Of a stretch of 10,568 nt of DNA, positions 1 to 6,903 are shown one piece after another. The notes beneath the pieces were generated by a model. It was given only the letters and a program-made list of their open reading frames with translations. It was not told where the DNA came from and searched no databases. Position 1 is the stretch's first letter. The number at the start of each line of letters is the position of its first letter. Both the position numbers and the translations under genes were made by a program. The DNA is from Candidatus Solincola tengchongensis (GTDB lineage: Bacteria; Actinomycetota; Geothermincolia; Geothermincolales; RBG-13-55-18), in NCBI GenBank assembly GCA_015711895.1, contig MU158657.1, forward strand, positions 1-10,568. Reading direction: 5' to 3'.

Positions 1-1
1 G

Positions 2-1372
2 TACAAGGTCTCCGGGATGGAGGTCTACAACGTGGCTTGGTACAACGAGGCGGGGGACTGCGTGGTCTACGAGTTCCAGACCTATTCCTGGTTCCTGCCG
101 GAGGGGTATACGGGACAGGGATTCGACGAATGGATACTGATCATGAATCCCAGCCAGGAAGGGGTGCAGGTCAGGGTGCTCTTTCAGACCGCTCAGGGAG
201 AGGTGGAGGGCCCCCTCTTCACGGCGATGCCGGGTTCACGAATCAATGTCCACGTCAACGACTGGACGCCGGGGCAAGAGGTCTCCACCATGGTCACCGC
301 GATGGACGGGGGGGACATCATGGCCGAGAGGGCCATGTACATGTACGGTACGGTGGACGGCAAGTGGGGAGCCCACGACTCCATAGGCATCATGACCCCC
401 AGCCACCTGTGGTATCTGCCGGAAGGGGCCACCTATTTCGGCTTCGACCAGTGGGTGCTCGTCCAGAACCCGAACGACGTGGAGGTGACGGTGAAGGTCT
501 CCTTTCACACCCAGGGAGGGACGGCCAAGTCGCTGGAGGCAAAGGTGGCTCCCCGCAGCCGCTACACCGTTCACGCCAACGATCACGTGCCGGCCACGGA
601 GTTCTCCACCCGCGTGGAGTGCCTCACCCGGGAGGGCGGCGTCCCTCTGCCGGTCTTCGCCGAGAGGGCCATGTACATGAACACCCCGGACGGGAAGCGG
701 GGAGCCCACGACTCCATCGGCTCCTCCACGCCCGCGCCGGAGTGGTATCTGCCTGAGGGATGCACGCGTCCCGGGTTCGATGAGTGGGTGCTGATAATGA
801 ACCCCAATGAGACGGGCACCTGGGTGCGCGTCCTCTTCTTGACGCCCTCGGGAATAGGTGCGGTGCGCGAGATGGGCATGAACCCTCAGTCGCGAGCCAC
901 GGTGCACGTGAACGAGGTCGTTCCCGGCAACGACGTCTCGGTGACCGTCGTCTCCCTGGACGGGGCGGGGATACTGGCCGAGCGGGCCATGTACATGAAC
1001 ACCCCGGACGGGAAGCGGGGAGCCCACGATTCCATCGGTTCCTTCCGCGCCGAGAGGTTGTGGTACCTGCCGGAAGGTTGTACCCGCCCCGGTTTCGACG
1101 AGTGGATCCTGGTCCAGAACCCCAAGGATGCGGAGGTCCCCGTCAGGGTCACCCTCCTGGGGCCCTCGGGGCCGGTGGCCCAGCAGACCTTCGTCATGCT
1201 TCCGCAGAGCCGCTTCAACGTGCATCCCAACGACCTGGCTCCGTTCCGGGATCTGGCAGCCGTGGTGGAGTCGCTCAACGGAGCGGGCATCCTCTCCGAG
1301 CGGGCCATGTACATGTGGACGGCGGACAACAAGCAGGGCTCCCACTGCTCCATCGGCATCCCCGTGCTCTGA
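2..1372 (+). CDS. Repeat-containing cell-surface or secreted protein (5' partial)
   Basis: The reading frame is open from the first full codon at base 2 to a TGA at 1370-1372, so the gene begins before the window and the ATG at 17 is probably internal. Counting from that ATG, residues 25-451 are four tandem units of 103-111 residues. Each opens with W-Y/F-LPEG, then a G-F-D-E/Q-W-[VI]-L core followed by NP, a central 'SR..VH.N' block, and 'ERAMYM...G.H.SIG' at the end. The last unit stops at the C-terminus with no anchor, sorting motif or membrane segment visible. From general knowledge, such repeats occur in large extracellular proteins of uncultured Actinobacteria and resemble DUF5719-like beta-rich domains; I infer an exported structural or adhesive role. 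No catalytic motif is visible. The gene converges on the nucleotidyltransferase gene, leaving 176 bases between them. I am sure of the coding call and unsure of function. Confidence 0.9.
   Translation, partial: YKVSGMEVYNVAWYNEAGDCVVYEFQTYSWFLPEGYTGQGFDEWILIMNPSQEGVQVRVLFQTAQGEVEGPLFTAMPGSRINVHVNDWTPGQEVSTMVTAMDGGDIMAERAMYMYGTVDGKWGAHDSIGIMTPSHLWYLPEGATYFGFDQWVLVQNPNDVEVTVKVSFHTQGGTAKSLEAKVAPRSRYTVHANDHVPATEFSTRVECLTREGGVPLPVFAERAMYMNTPDGKRGAHDSIGSSTPAPEWYLPEGCTRPGFDEWVLIMNPNETGTWVRVLFLTPSGIGAVREMGMNPQSRATVHVNEVVPGNDVSVTVVSLDGAGILAERAMYMNTPDGKRGAHDSIGSFRAERLWYLPEGCTRPGFDEWILVQNPKDAEVPVRVTLLGPSGPVAQQTFVMLPQSRFNVHPNDLAPFRDLAAVVESLNGAGILSERAMYMWTADNKQGSHCSIGIPVL
89..1372 (+). repeat. Four tandem ~318-330 bp coding repeats
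   Basis: Unit starts are at 89, 410, 743 and 1061, each at the Trp codon of the W-Y/F-LPEG motif. Units 2 and 3 share an uninterrupted 46-base identity (666-711 and 984-1029, offset exactly 318 bases) encoding most of the RAMYMNTPDGKRGAHDSIG segment. The rest of these units is much more diverged. This points to internal duplication followed by local gene conversion or recent recombination. Confidence 0.9.
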
Positions 1373-1548
1373 AAGCGGAGCAAGATCCAACGCCCTCGCG
1401 CAGGAAACGACATGCGGCTCTGCGCGCCGTTCTTGCGCTCTTGAAGTCGCCCATGCGCATGAGCCCAAGAAGGGGTGCCCGGGAACGGGACCGAATCCCG
1501 CGGAGGTTCTCCTTCCGGCGTGGATGAGGAGCGGGTCGGCGAAGAGGG

Positions 1549-2682
1549 TCAGAAGCGCCTGAGGCCTCGCCTGATGTGTCCGGGAATATATGCCAGGCCG
1601 CGGAGACGCTCCCCGGGCCGGTCGGCGAGCAGGAAAAAGAGAAAGTTGGCGGGGGAAAAGGAACGTGAGCGGTGAGCGGGGAGATTCCATGGGGGAAGGG
1701 AGCGGATGAAGAGCTTCCCCGCGAGGTACCCCGGGGTGAGCTCCCCGACCACCGAGGCGGGGACGCGGTTCGCCGGTTCCAGGTGGCGGAGGTAGAGCAG
1801 GCCCGGCCCCACCTGGCTGGCCACCTCCCAGCGCTTTGCGCATCGGGAGACCTCATCCCAGTCGATGGCCTCCATGTCGATTATTTCCAGGAGGTCACGG
1901 TGTTTTATGAGACGGGCGTAGCGGTGGTTTACGGCCAGGTCCAGCAGGGTGACGATAAGAAGGTGCTCGGGCCGCATGGCCAGGATGGGGATTCCTTCCC
2001 AACTCTCCCCTCGCGCATCCCTCCAGATGTCGGACACACGGAACCGCGTACGCCTCTCGTATTCGGCCGGCCAGTGCATGCCCACGTGCACGTCCACCTC
2101 CACAGCGGTGATTCCGTCTTCCAGGGTCAGGGAGTACACGGTGCAGGCCGGGGAGGGGACGAAAGAGGGCCTGCCCTCCAGGGGCCGGAAACCGGCCCCG
2201 CACAGGGCGGAGTGCAGCCCGCGGAGGTCTTCCTCCCTCACCAGCAGGTCGAAGTCCCGGAAGGGCCTGGCGCCGGGCTTCCGGTAGTAGCGCGCGGAAA
2301 GGTAGACGCCTTTGAGAGGGATCGCCCTTATCCCGGACTCGGACAGAACGGTAAGCGCCGCTCTGGCGCCGTGGATAACCAAGGAGGAGCGTACCGTTTC
2401 CCGCCGGTATTCCTCCTCCCAGAGACGCAAGGTGGAGGATGGGAGGCCCAGGGCATGGCCGAGGGAGGCGCAGTCCGCGGCCACCAGGTGGAGTAGCGGA
2501 AGAAGCTCGTGATAGCGGGCATGCCCGCTCAGCCTCTCCTCGTCTCCCGGGCCCAGACGGCTTGAGAGGCGGGAGAGGCTGCGGGCATCCCCAACATCGC
2601 CGAACCGGTAGGAGACGGCGGCCAGGAGAAAGCCGTCGGCATCGCCTATATCGTTCGTGCGGGAGAACCCCAAACGACTCAC
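1549..2682 (-). CDS. Nucleotidyltransferase family protein (PF14907-like)
   Basis: A 377-residue protein with the layout of the uncharacterised NTP_transf_5 nucleotidyltransferases. A helical N-terminus (about 45-115) precedes 'IPLKG' at 121-125, the metal-binding type motif RDFDLLV at 142-148 (Asp143, Asp145), and a third acidic strand 'VEVDVH' at 194-199 (Asp197). An 'RPEHLL' segment at 237-242 and 'KHRDLLEI' at 260-267 follow, as is usual in the family. The start is GTG at 2682; an in-frame TAA six codons upstream leaves little alternative, and a TTGAGG-like ribosome site lies just upstream. The substrate is unknown. Family members recur in lasso-peptide clusters and beside HPr-kinase-like and PqqD proteins, all of which occur as a + strand operon 3.5 kb away, so a role in the same pathway is plausible but inferred. 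The gene is monocistronic here, convergent with the repeat protein. Confidence 0.85.
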   Translation of the reverse strand: MSRLGFSRTNDIGDADGFLLAAVSYRFGDVGDARSLSRLSSRLGPGDEERLSGHARYHELLPLLHLVAADCASLGHALGLPSSTLRLWEEEYRRETVRSSLVIHGARAALTVLSESGIRAIPLKGVYLSARYYRKPGARPFRDFDLLVREEDLRGLHSALCGAGFRPLEGRPSFVPSPACTVYSLTLEDGITAVEVDVHVGMHWPAEYERRTRFRVSDIWRDARGESWEGIPILAMRPEHLLIVTLLDLAVNHRYARLIKHRDLLEIIDMEAIDWDEVSRCAKRWEVASQVGPGLLYLRHLEPANRVPASVVGELTPGYLAGKLFIRSLPPWNLPAHRSRSFSPANFLFFLLADRPGERLRGLAYIPGHIRRGLRRF

Positions 2683-2769
2683 ATGGAGAACCTCAACTTA
2701 ACCGTCCTTCGCCTTGCTCCAAGTTCTTCCCTACATGTGCCCGGAGTGGCGCCTTTCACCTCGGACCGG

Positions 2770-2775
2770 AGTATA
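2770..2775 (-). promoter_or_regulatory. Candidate -10 element of the nucleotidyltransferase gene
   Basis: On the minus strand this reads TATACT within CGCTATACT (2770-2778), about 88 bases upstream of the GTG. The same 9-mer forms the -10 region of the B2 operon at 6180-6188. No convincing TTGACA-like -35 is seen at 16-18 bases spacing in either case, so this rests on the -10 match alone. Confidence 0.4.
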
Positions 2776-3413
2776 GCGATCATCGCCTGCAAACACTCGA
2801 TACCCATGTTTTGCCGAAAAGGCCTCTCCGATATTTTTGGATCCGGAAGTGCCCACCGAAAGGAAGGGCATCGTTTCTTGCTCCACCCTTGCTAGACCTT
2901 CGGAATACCTCTGCGCCTTCCGGGTCGGGTGCCCCTCCGGGATTGCGGGCCATGGCCGGCCTACTCACCCCGTTTCCAGGGACCCTTCGCCTTCCATGTC
3001 GGTCGGCACGGCATGTACTCGGAGACGCACGTCGAGAGCTCGTCCCGTTCGGCCTGTTTGTCGCTCCCGGACGGCAAGGTCGTCTCCTGGATCGACCCGG
3101 GCGCGGGAACGCCCGCTTGAACAATGCGACACCTTTTACGTGCCCGGTTCGTCGGGCAAACCCGGCGGCGGAGACACAGCCGTTTCCCGCCCGTTCATTC
3201 CCGGGAAGTCGTCCCCTGCCCGAGGATTCGCCCTCGCACCGTTGGAAGAGAGTCGCATCTGCCGGCCTCCCCGCGCACCGTTCGTGCCTTCCCGTTGGCG
3301 GGTCACGGTATTCTCCGGCTAGACGACGCGGCGTATGGTCCGGATGCGGCAACCTGGGTGTCGTCAAAACCGTGCCGTTCGGAGGCCGTCCGGAAGGCGA
3401 GTGCCCGTCCGCC

Positions 3414-3430
3414 GGAGATCGCCGATCTCC
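3414..3430 (-). terminator. Stem-loop directly after the acyl-CoA ligase stop codon
   Basis: A perfect 7-bp inverted repeat, GGAGATC / GATCTCC with a 3-base loop, begins at the base after the TAG of the ligase gene (stop at 3431-3433, minus strand). There is no T-run behind it, so it may be an mRNA 3'-end stabiliser or a Rho-assisted terminator rather than a classical intrinsic one. Confidence 0.45.
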
Positions 3431-5098
3431 CTACTTCTTCATGTAGAAATCCCCGAACTGCTCCCTGGCCACTCTCTTGGCGATCTTTCCCACCGAGGTC
3501 TTGGGAATCTCTTCCACGAAGAGGATCTCGTCGGGAAGCTGCCACTTGGCGAACTTGGGGGCTATGAAGTCGAGGATGTCCTCCTTGGAGACCTTTCCCT
3601 TGTGTTCCTCCCGCAGTACCACCAGGGCCAGAGGTCTCTCTTCCCATTCCGGATGGGGTATCCCGATGACCCCCGCCTCCAGGACGGCGGGGTGAGCCAT
3701 GATGGCGTTCTCCAGGTCCACGGTGGAGATCCACTCGCCGCCGCTCTTCACCAGGTCCTTGAAGCGGTCGACGATCTTGATGTAGCAGTTGGGGTCGATG
3801 ACCGCCGCGTCGCCGCTCTTCCAGTAGCCGTCCTCGGTGAAGGCCTCCGCGCTGCGCGGGTCCTCATGGTAGGAACAGGTCACCCAGGGCCCTCTTATGT
3901 ACAGCTCTCCGACGGACTTGCCGTCGAAGGGCAGCTCGTTGCCCTCCTCGTCCACCAGCTTGACGTCAATGCCCACCACCGGGATGCCCTGCTTCCTCTT
4001 GAGGTCCCACCTCTCCTCCTCGGAGAGGTCCTGCAGGGAGTCCTTCAGGAAGTTTATGGAAACCAGGGGCGTGGTCTCCGTGGCCCCGTAGGCGTGGATG
4101 ACGTCCGCCTTGCCCAGCTCCCAGTACTCCTTCATCATGGCCAGGGGCGGTTCGCTGGCTCCGGAGACCATGCGGCAGCCCTTGAGGTCGGGCTTGGGGT
4201 CCATCTTGCGGATGTATTCCAGCATGGGCATGAAGATGGCCGGCGCGCCGCAGGTCACGGTGACTTTCTCCGCGAGCAGCATGTCCACCAGCACGTTGGC
4301 CATCTCCAGGGTGTACATGCCCGGGAAGACCAGCTTGGCGCCCACCAGGGGCGCGGTGATGAATGCCCCCCAGCCCAGAACGTGGAACATGGGGGTTATC
4401 TGCATCATCACGTCGTGCCGGGTGAGGTTGAGGTTGATGGCCACGGCCAGGGTATGGAGGTAAAGGGCGCGGTGGGAGACATAGACACCTTTGGGCTTAC
4501 CGGTGGTTCCGGTGGTGTAGCAAGCGGAGCAGGCCGCCTTTTCGTCCACCATGGGCCATTGGATATCCTCCCCCTCGCCCTGGAGGAGCTCCTCGTAGGC
4601 GTAGAGGGGTTGGAGTTGGGTCTGCAGGGAATCCGCCGCGCGGTCGGTTATGACCAGGTATCCCTCCACCGTGTTCAGTTGCTTGGAGATGGGTTCGATG
4701 AGCGGAATGAGCAAATCGGAGACGCATATCAGCCTGGCCCCGCTGTGGTTGATTATGTAGGCCCGGTCCTCCATGGACACCCGAGGATTGATCTGTAGAA
4801 GCACCGCTCCCAGTCCGGAGATGGCGTAGAAGAGCTCCGCGAAACGGTGGGTGTTGAAATCCAGGACCCCCACACGGTCCCCAGGGCCGACCCCCAGTTT
4901 CCGCAGGGCGTTGGCCAGGCGGCATACCCGCCGGTAGCATCCCCGGTAATCATAGCGGAACACGCTCCCGTCCAGGTTGCGGGAGGCGATCTCCACCTCG
5001 CCGTAGGAACGCGCCGCATGCCTGAGGATGGTGGGGACGTTCAGCTGGTAGTCGTTGTTCGAGGTGGACGGAAAACCGCGCACGATTTCGTAACCCAT
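3431..5098 (-). CDS. Medium/long-chain fatty-acid--CoA ligase (AMP-binding)
   Basis: A complete 555-residue acyl-adenylate enzyme: ATP + fatty acid + CoA gives acyl-CoA + AMP + PPi, in the cytoplasm, the entry step to beta-oxidation or lipid synthesis. Visible signatures in order: the P-loop YTTGTTGKPKG at 194-204, the A5-type motif YGATET at 337-342 with Glu341, 'YWKSGD' at 425-430 with the ribose-binding Asp430, the hinge 'DRFKDLVKSGGEWIS' from 444, and the C-terminal catalytic lysine Lys538 in 'PKTSVGKIAK'. Length and the N-terminal run around 'LGVGPGDRVGVLDFNTHRFAE' fit the AlkK-like medium-chain group better than classical FadD, but chain length cannot be read from sequence. The ATG at 5098 has a strong ribosome site. 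No partner genes adjoin it, and its link to the neighbouring RiPP-like operon is unclear. A long + strand open frame at 3335-4798 is only its shadow. Confidence 0.96.
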   Translation of the reverse strand: MGYEIVRGFPSTSNNDYQLNVPTILRHAARSYGEVEIASRNLDGSVFRYDYRGCYRRVCRLANALRKLGVGPGDRVGVLDFNTHRFAELFYAISGLGAVLLQINPRVSMEDRAYIINHSGARLICVSDLLIPLIEPISKQLNTVEGYLVITDRAADSLQTQLQPLYAYEELLQGEGEDIQWPMVDEKAACSACYTTGTTGKPKGVYVSHRALYLHTLAVAINLNLTRHDVMMQITPMFHVLGWGAFITAPLVGAKLVFPGMYTLEMANVLVDMLLAEKVTVTCGAPAIFMPMLEYIRKMDPKPDLKGCRMVSGASEPPLAMMKEYWELGKADVIHAYGATETTPLVSINFLKDSLQDLSEEERWDLKRKQGIPVVGIDVKLVDEEGNELPFDGKSVGELYIRGPWVTCSYHEDPRSAEAFTEDGYWKSGDAAVIDPNCYIKIVDRFKDLVKSGGEWISTVDLENAIMAHPAVLEAGVIGIPHPEWEERPLALVVLREEHKGKVSKEDILDFIAPKFAKWQLPDEILFVEEIPKTSVGKIAKRVAREQFGDFYMKK

Positions 5099-5104
5099 GA
5101 TCTT

Positions 5105-5113
5105 ACCTCCCTT
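5105..5113 (-). promoter_or_regulatory. Shine-Dalgarno site of the acyl-CoA ligase
   Basis: The minus strand reads AAGGGAGGT, six bases before the ATG at 5098. It is the strongest ribosome-binding site in the window and fixes the start of the ligase. Confidence 0.85.
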
Positions 5114-5538
5114 TACTCGTCATTCCGCTTACTCCCGGTGTAACCTCTGTCGAGCCCTGGGTGAGCCTCTCCGCGGCATTCCGCGCTCCGCGGTCGCCGC
5201 CTCTAAGGTCTCGGGGGCCCTTTGGTGTTGCCGGATCCGGACGCGAGACGCTTGAGACACGGGAGGGAGCACCCCTCCCTGCTCCATGGGGCGAATACGG
5301 CTTGCGCCGTACACCGATCCCCGCCGTGACCATACCCACGCGGTGAGGGGCCTGGCGTCCCCTTCTTATGAACGGGCGTTACGCACACCTACCTAGGACC
5401 ACCTTCCGTTCCCGGGCGCCGTGGCCAACCGCGGACATCCGAAGCCTCACCCAGAATTATATAGCCTTGAGTGGCATTATACCCATATAGGAGCGGCCTT
5501 CCGGCCGTGGTCATTCCACGAGTTGTGCGTTCATCCGC
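5114..5538 (-). other. Non-coding leader region with two strong hairpins
   Basis: No gene is supported here; the short open frames on both strands have low-complexity translations. Two strong inverted repeats lie 160-215 bases upstream of the ligase ATG. On the minus strand the first met is GTACGGC-GCAA-GCCGTAT (5295-5312), a 7-bp stem closed by a GNRA-type tetraloop. The next is GGGAGGG-GTGCT-CCCTCCC (5261-5279), a perfect 7-bp stem. They could be part of a structured 5' leader of the ligase mRNA, or relics of an inserted element next to the transposase fragment. I do not recognise a known riboswitch. Confidence 0.5.
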
Positions 5539-5694
5539 TCACTCCCGGTACTCCGCACCAAAGATGGAGGTCACCTCGGCGTCCATGAGCGCCTGCGCCG
5601 TCGGCATCATCATCTCCCTCGGCAAGTCCGCGTCCACCTCCTCCAGTCTCCGGCACAGCAGTTCCGGAAGGTTCATGGTGTCCCTGTAGGCCAT
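5539..5694 (-). pseudogene. IS256-family transposase, N-terminal remnant
   Basis: Reading the minus strand from ATG 5694 (AGGAG 14 bases upstream) gives 51 residues ending at TGA 5539-5541. The segment 'LMDAEVTSIFGAEYRE' at 36-51 matches the conserved IS256/mutator N-terminal pattern (AL[ML].AE....GA.Y.ER). Past the stop the same frame continues 'ADERTTRG', matching the next conserved block (SDERTT.RNGYR) before similarity is lost. The TGA therefore sits where the family has an Arg codon (CGA to TGA would do it), and the catalytic DDE region, normally about 300 further residues, is missing. This is a dead fragment of an element inserted in minus orientation. A likely left end of the element lies near 5770-5800, where the minus strand reads GTGTATAAGCC, but I could not find a matching right end. 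Confidence 0.7.
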
Positions 5695-6182
5695 CGTGTC
5701 TCCAATCTCTCCTGCGGATACCTCGAGAAAAGGACGGAACGGCGGTTTTTCTTTGTCATAGGATTTCTGGCTTATACACCACTGCCGGAGACTCTAACGG
5801 CACCTGCCGGAAAGATGCTGAAACTCCTCCCCTGGATCGCGCATTGTGAGGATGCGGTTTTGGCGGCAGCAGAAGCGTAAGTCATGCTTGATTACATGCG
5901 GCCGTAAGGCCTCCGAAGCGGTGAGTGACCGTGCGCGCACAGGGCCAAGGGCCTGTTGTAAGGGAGCCCGAGAATCGGCAGCCCGCGAGATAGGGATCGT
6001 TCCCGCCCGACGTAATGAGAGCGGACCGCGAACGAGAGCGGAGGTCGCTTGGGGTGCCCTGGACACGGCCGCCGCCTTTTAACGCCCCTTTCCGCGTCCG
6101 GATCCCGAGGGACCGACGGCTTCCTTTGAATCCCGGGAAACGCCCCGGGATGAGGCTCAAGGTGTGGTGGTGGGGGCTGCGC
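5695..6182. other. Non-coding region upstream of the RiPP-like operon
   Basis: No supported gene. A + strand frame at 5846-6082 would give an Arg-rich 78-residue product with no motif and no ribosome site, so I leave it out. Structure is plentiful on the + strand: GGCC-GTAA-GGCC at 5901-5912, a CAGGGCC/GGGCCTG repeat near 5939-5955, and a perfect 8-bp hairpin ATCCCGGG-AAACGC-CCCGGGAT at 6130-6151. That last hairpin lies 32 bases before the -10 element, so it is upstream of the predicted transcript and may be an operator or the end of an earlier transcription unit. Part of 5695-5800 is probably the end of the broken IS256 element. CTGCCGGA occurs twice (5782-5789 and 5804-5811). Confidence 0.5.
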
Positions 6183-6188
6183 TATACT
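6183..6188 (+). promoter_or_regulatory. -10 element of the B2-PqqD-kinase-rSAM operon (leaderless)
   Basis: TATACT is followed by exactly six bases and then the ATG at 6195, so a transcript starting at the usual distance would begin at or next to the A of the start codon. No Shine-Dalgarno precedes this ATG. Leaderless mRNAs of this geometry (TANNNT about 7 bases before the start codon) are common in Actinobacteria. The 9-mer CGCTATACT (6180-6188) is shared with the nucleotidyltransferase upstream region. No clear -35 is visible. Confidence 0.6.
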
Positions 6189-6194
6189 TAGAGC

Positions 6195-6608
6195 ATGAAA
6201 GAGCAGCTCGCGCTTACTACATGGAAAAATAAGGCAATTAGCCTCGCGTATAAGGCGCGCCTTCATGGCCTCGCCGCGTATCGCCTGGCGAGGGCATGTA
6301 TCTCACCTACCGCCGAGCTCCGCAGGCTGGAGAGGATCGAGACCGGGAGAGCGGGGGCGGGGGAGCGCGCCGTTCTGGAGTGCGCCGGAAAATGGTTCGC
6401 CCTCTCCGAGAAATTGGGAAGGAGGCCCTCCTGCCTGGTGCGCTCCCTCATCGTCGCCGCCCTCCTGAGGCATGAGGGCCATCCGGCCAGGATTGCCTTT
6501 GGAGCGAGGAAAGAGGGGGAAGGAATGGGCGGCCATTGCTGGGTATGCGTGGGGGATCGTGTGGTGTACGGAGAAGCCAAGGGTTACCAGGAGCTGGTAG
6601 ATGGTTGA
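6195..6608 (+). CDS. Lasso-type B2 leader peptidase (transglutaminase-like, PF13471)
   Basis: A 137-residue protein with the compact B2 fold that removes the leader from lasso-peptide precursors when delivered by a PqqD-like B1 protein. The catalytic Cys80 is in 'RRPSCLVRSLIVAALLRHEG' (76-95) and the catalytic His114 in 'GGHCWVCVGDRVV' (112-124). Family members usually read H-A-W-V-E-V-D-G; here the order is G-D, putting Asp121 one place later, and Cys115 replaces Ala. Length is typical of a free-standing B2 (about 130-150). The ATG is chosen because it sits at the predicted leaderless start; there is no ribosome site. It is the first gene of the operon and overlaps the PqqD gene by 8 bases. 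There is no lasso cyclase in the window, so the mature product is probably not a lasso peptide. Confidence 0.85.
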   Translation: MKEQLALTTWKNKAISLAYKARLHGLAAYRLARACISPTAELRRLERIETGRAGAGERAVLECAGKWFALSEKLGRRPSCLVRSLIVAALLRHEGHPARIAFGARKEGEGMGGHCWVCVGDRVVYGEAKGYQELVDG

Positions 6609-6903
6609 GATTGGATCGCCCGGAGGAATGCTCGAGCCGGGATGGAAGCTGAGGAGGGTGAAAGGGATCGCCTGGAGGATGATTGAGGACGAAGCCGTGC
6701 TGGTGAACGTGCGGAGCGACGAGGTCCTCCATCTCAACCCCACCGCATCTTACCTGTGGTCCAGGCTGGACGGTGAGAGGAGCCTGGAGGAGATCGCCGA
6801 GGCCATGACCCTTGAGTTCGAGGTGGAAAAAGAGGAGGCGCTCCGGGACGTGATGGACTTCGCCTCCCGGCTGCTGGAGAAGGGGGTCGCGGAGGTTGTC
6901 TGA
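6601..6903 (+). CDS. PqqD-family peptide chaperone (RiPP recognition element)
   Basis: A 100-residue PqqD-like protein, a winged-helix-type domain that binds the leader of a RiPP precursor and presents it to modifying and cleaving enzymes. The family pattern is clear: beta strands at 24-36 ('AWRMIEDEAVLVN'), then 'LHLNPTASYLWSRLDGERSL' (43-62) with the hallmark L-N-x-T/S-A-x-x-[IL]-W, then 'EIAEAMTLEFEV' and a helical C-terminus (76-96). The ATG at 6601 has AGGAG seven bases upstream (6589-6593). The gene overlaps B2 by 8 bases and the kinase gene by 8 bases, which implies translational coupling. In lasso systems such a protein is called B1 and works with B2. Here it probably serves the radical SAM enzyme too. 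Confidence 0.92.
   Translation: MVEIGSPGGMLEPGWKLRRVKGIAWRMIEDEAVLVNVRSDEVLHLNPTASYLWSRLDGERSLEEIAEAMTLEFEVEKEEALRDVMDFASRLLEKGVAEVV

Larger units (their letters stand above)
2683..3430. other. Non-coding stretch, no supported gene
   Basis: About 750 bases between the start of the nucleotidyltransferase gene and the end of the acyl-CoA ligase gene. Open frames exist on both strands (for example 2780-3367 minus and 2439-3446 plus), but their translations are Arg/Pro/Gly-rich with no recognisable motif, as expected from GC-rich non-coding DNA. The stretch holds the candidate promoter at 2770-2778, a perfect 6-bp inverted repeat CGGGCG/CGCCCG at 3098-3115, and the hairpin at 3414-3430. It could be the remains of a decayed gene or element, but I cannot identify one. 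Confidence 0.6.

Noticed and set aside
1475..1510. CGGGA/TCCCG hairpin between the first two genes considered as an intrinsic terminator
   Set aside because: It has only a 5-bp stem and is not followed by a T-run on either strand; too weak to call.
236..1843. 535-codon open frame on the minus strand
   Set aside because: It lies opposite the repeat protein and inside the nucleotidyltransferase gene. Its translation is His/Arg/Pro/Gly-rich and repeats only because the + strand gene repeats.
2683..2895. 70-codon plus-strand ORF beginning back-to-back with the nucleotidyltransferase GTG, ending in Cys
   Set aside because: There is no Shine-Dalgarno, no leader-like motif and no partner gene on that strand. 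It covers the probable promoter of the nucleotidyltransferase gene.
3135..3170. GGTTCG-containing inverted repeat considered as a tRNA T-arm
   Set aside because: The rest of a cloverleaf (acceptor, D and anticodon arms) cannot be drawn around it on either strand.
3335..4798. 487-codon open frame on the plus strand
   Set aside because: It is a mirror of the acyl-CoA ligase gene, whose motifs are all intact on the minus strand; the + strand product has no motif.
5846..6082. 78-codon plus-strand ORF just before the operon, considered as a precursor peptide
   Set aside because: It is Arg-rich throughout, with no ribosome site, no leader motif, and a stop over 100 bases before the operon promoter. 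It is better explained as non-coding GC-rich DNA.
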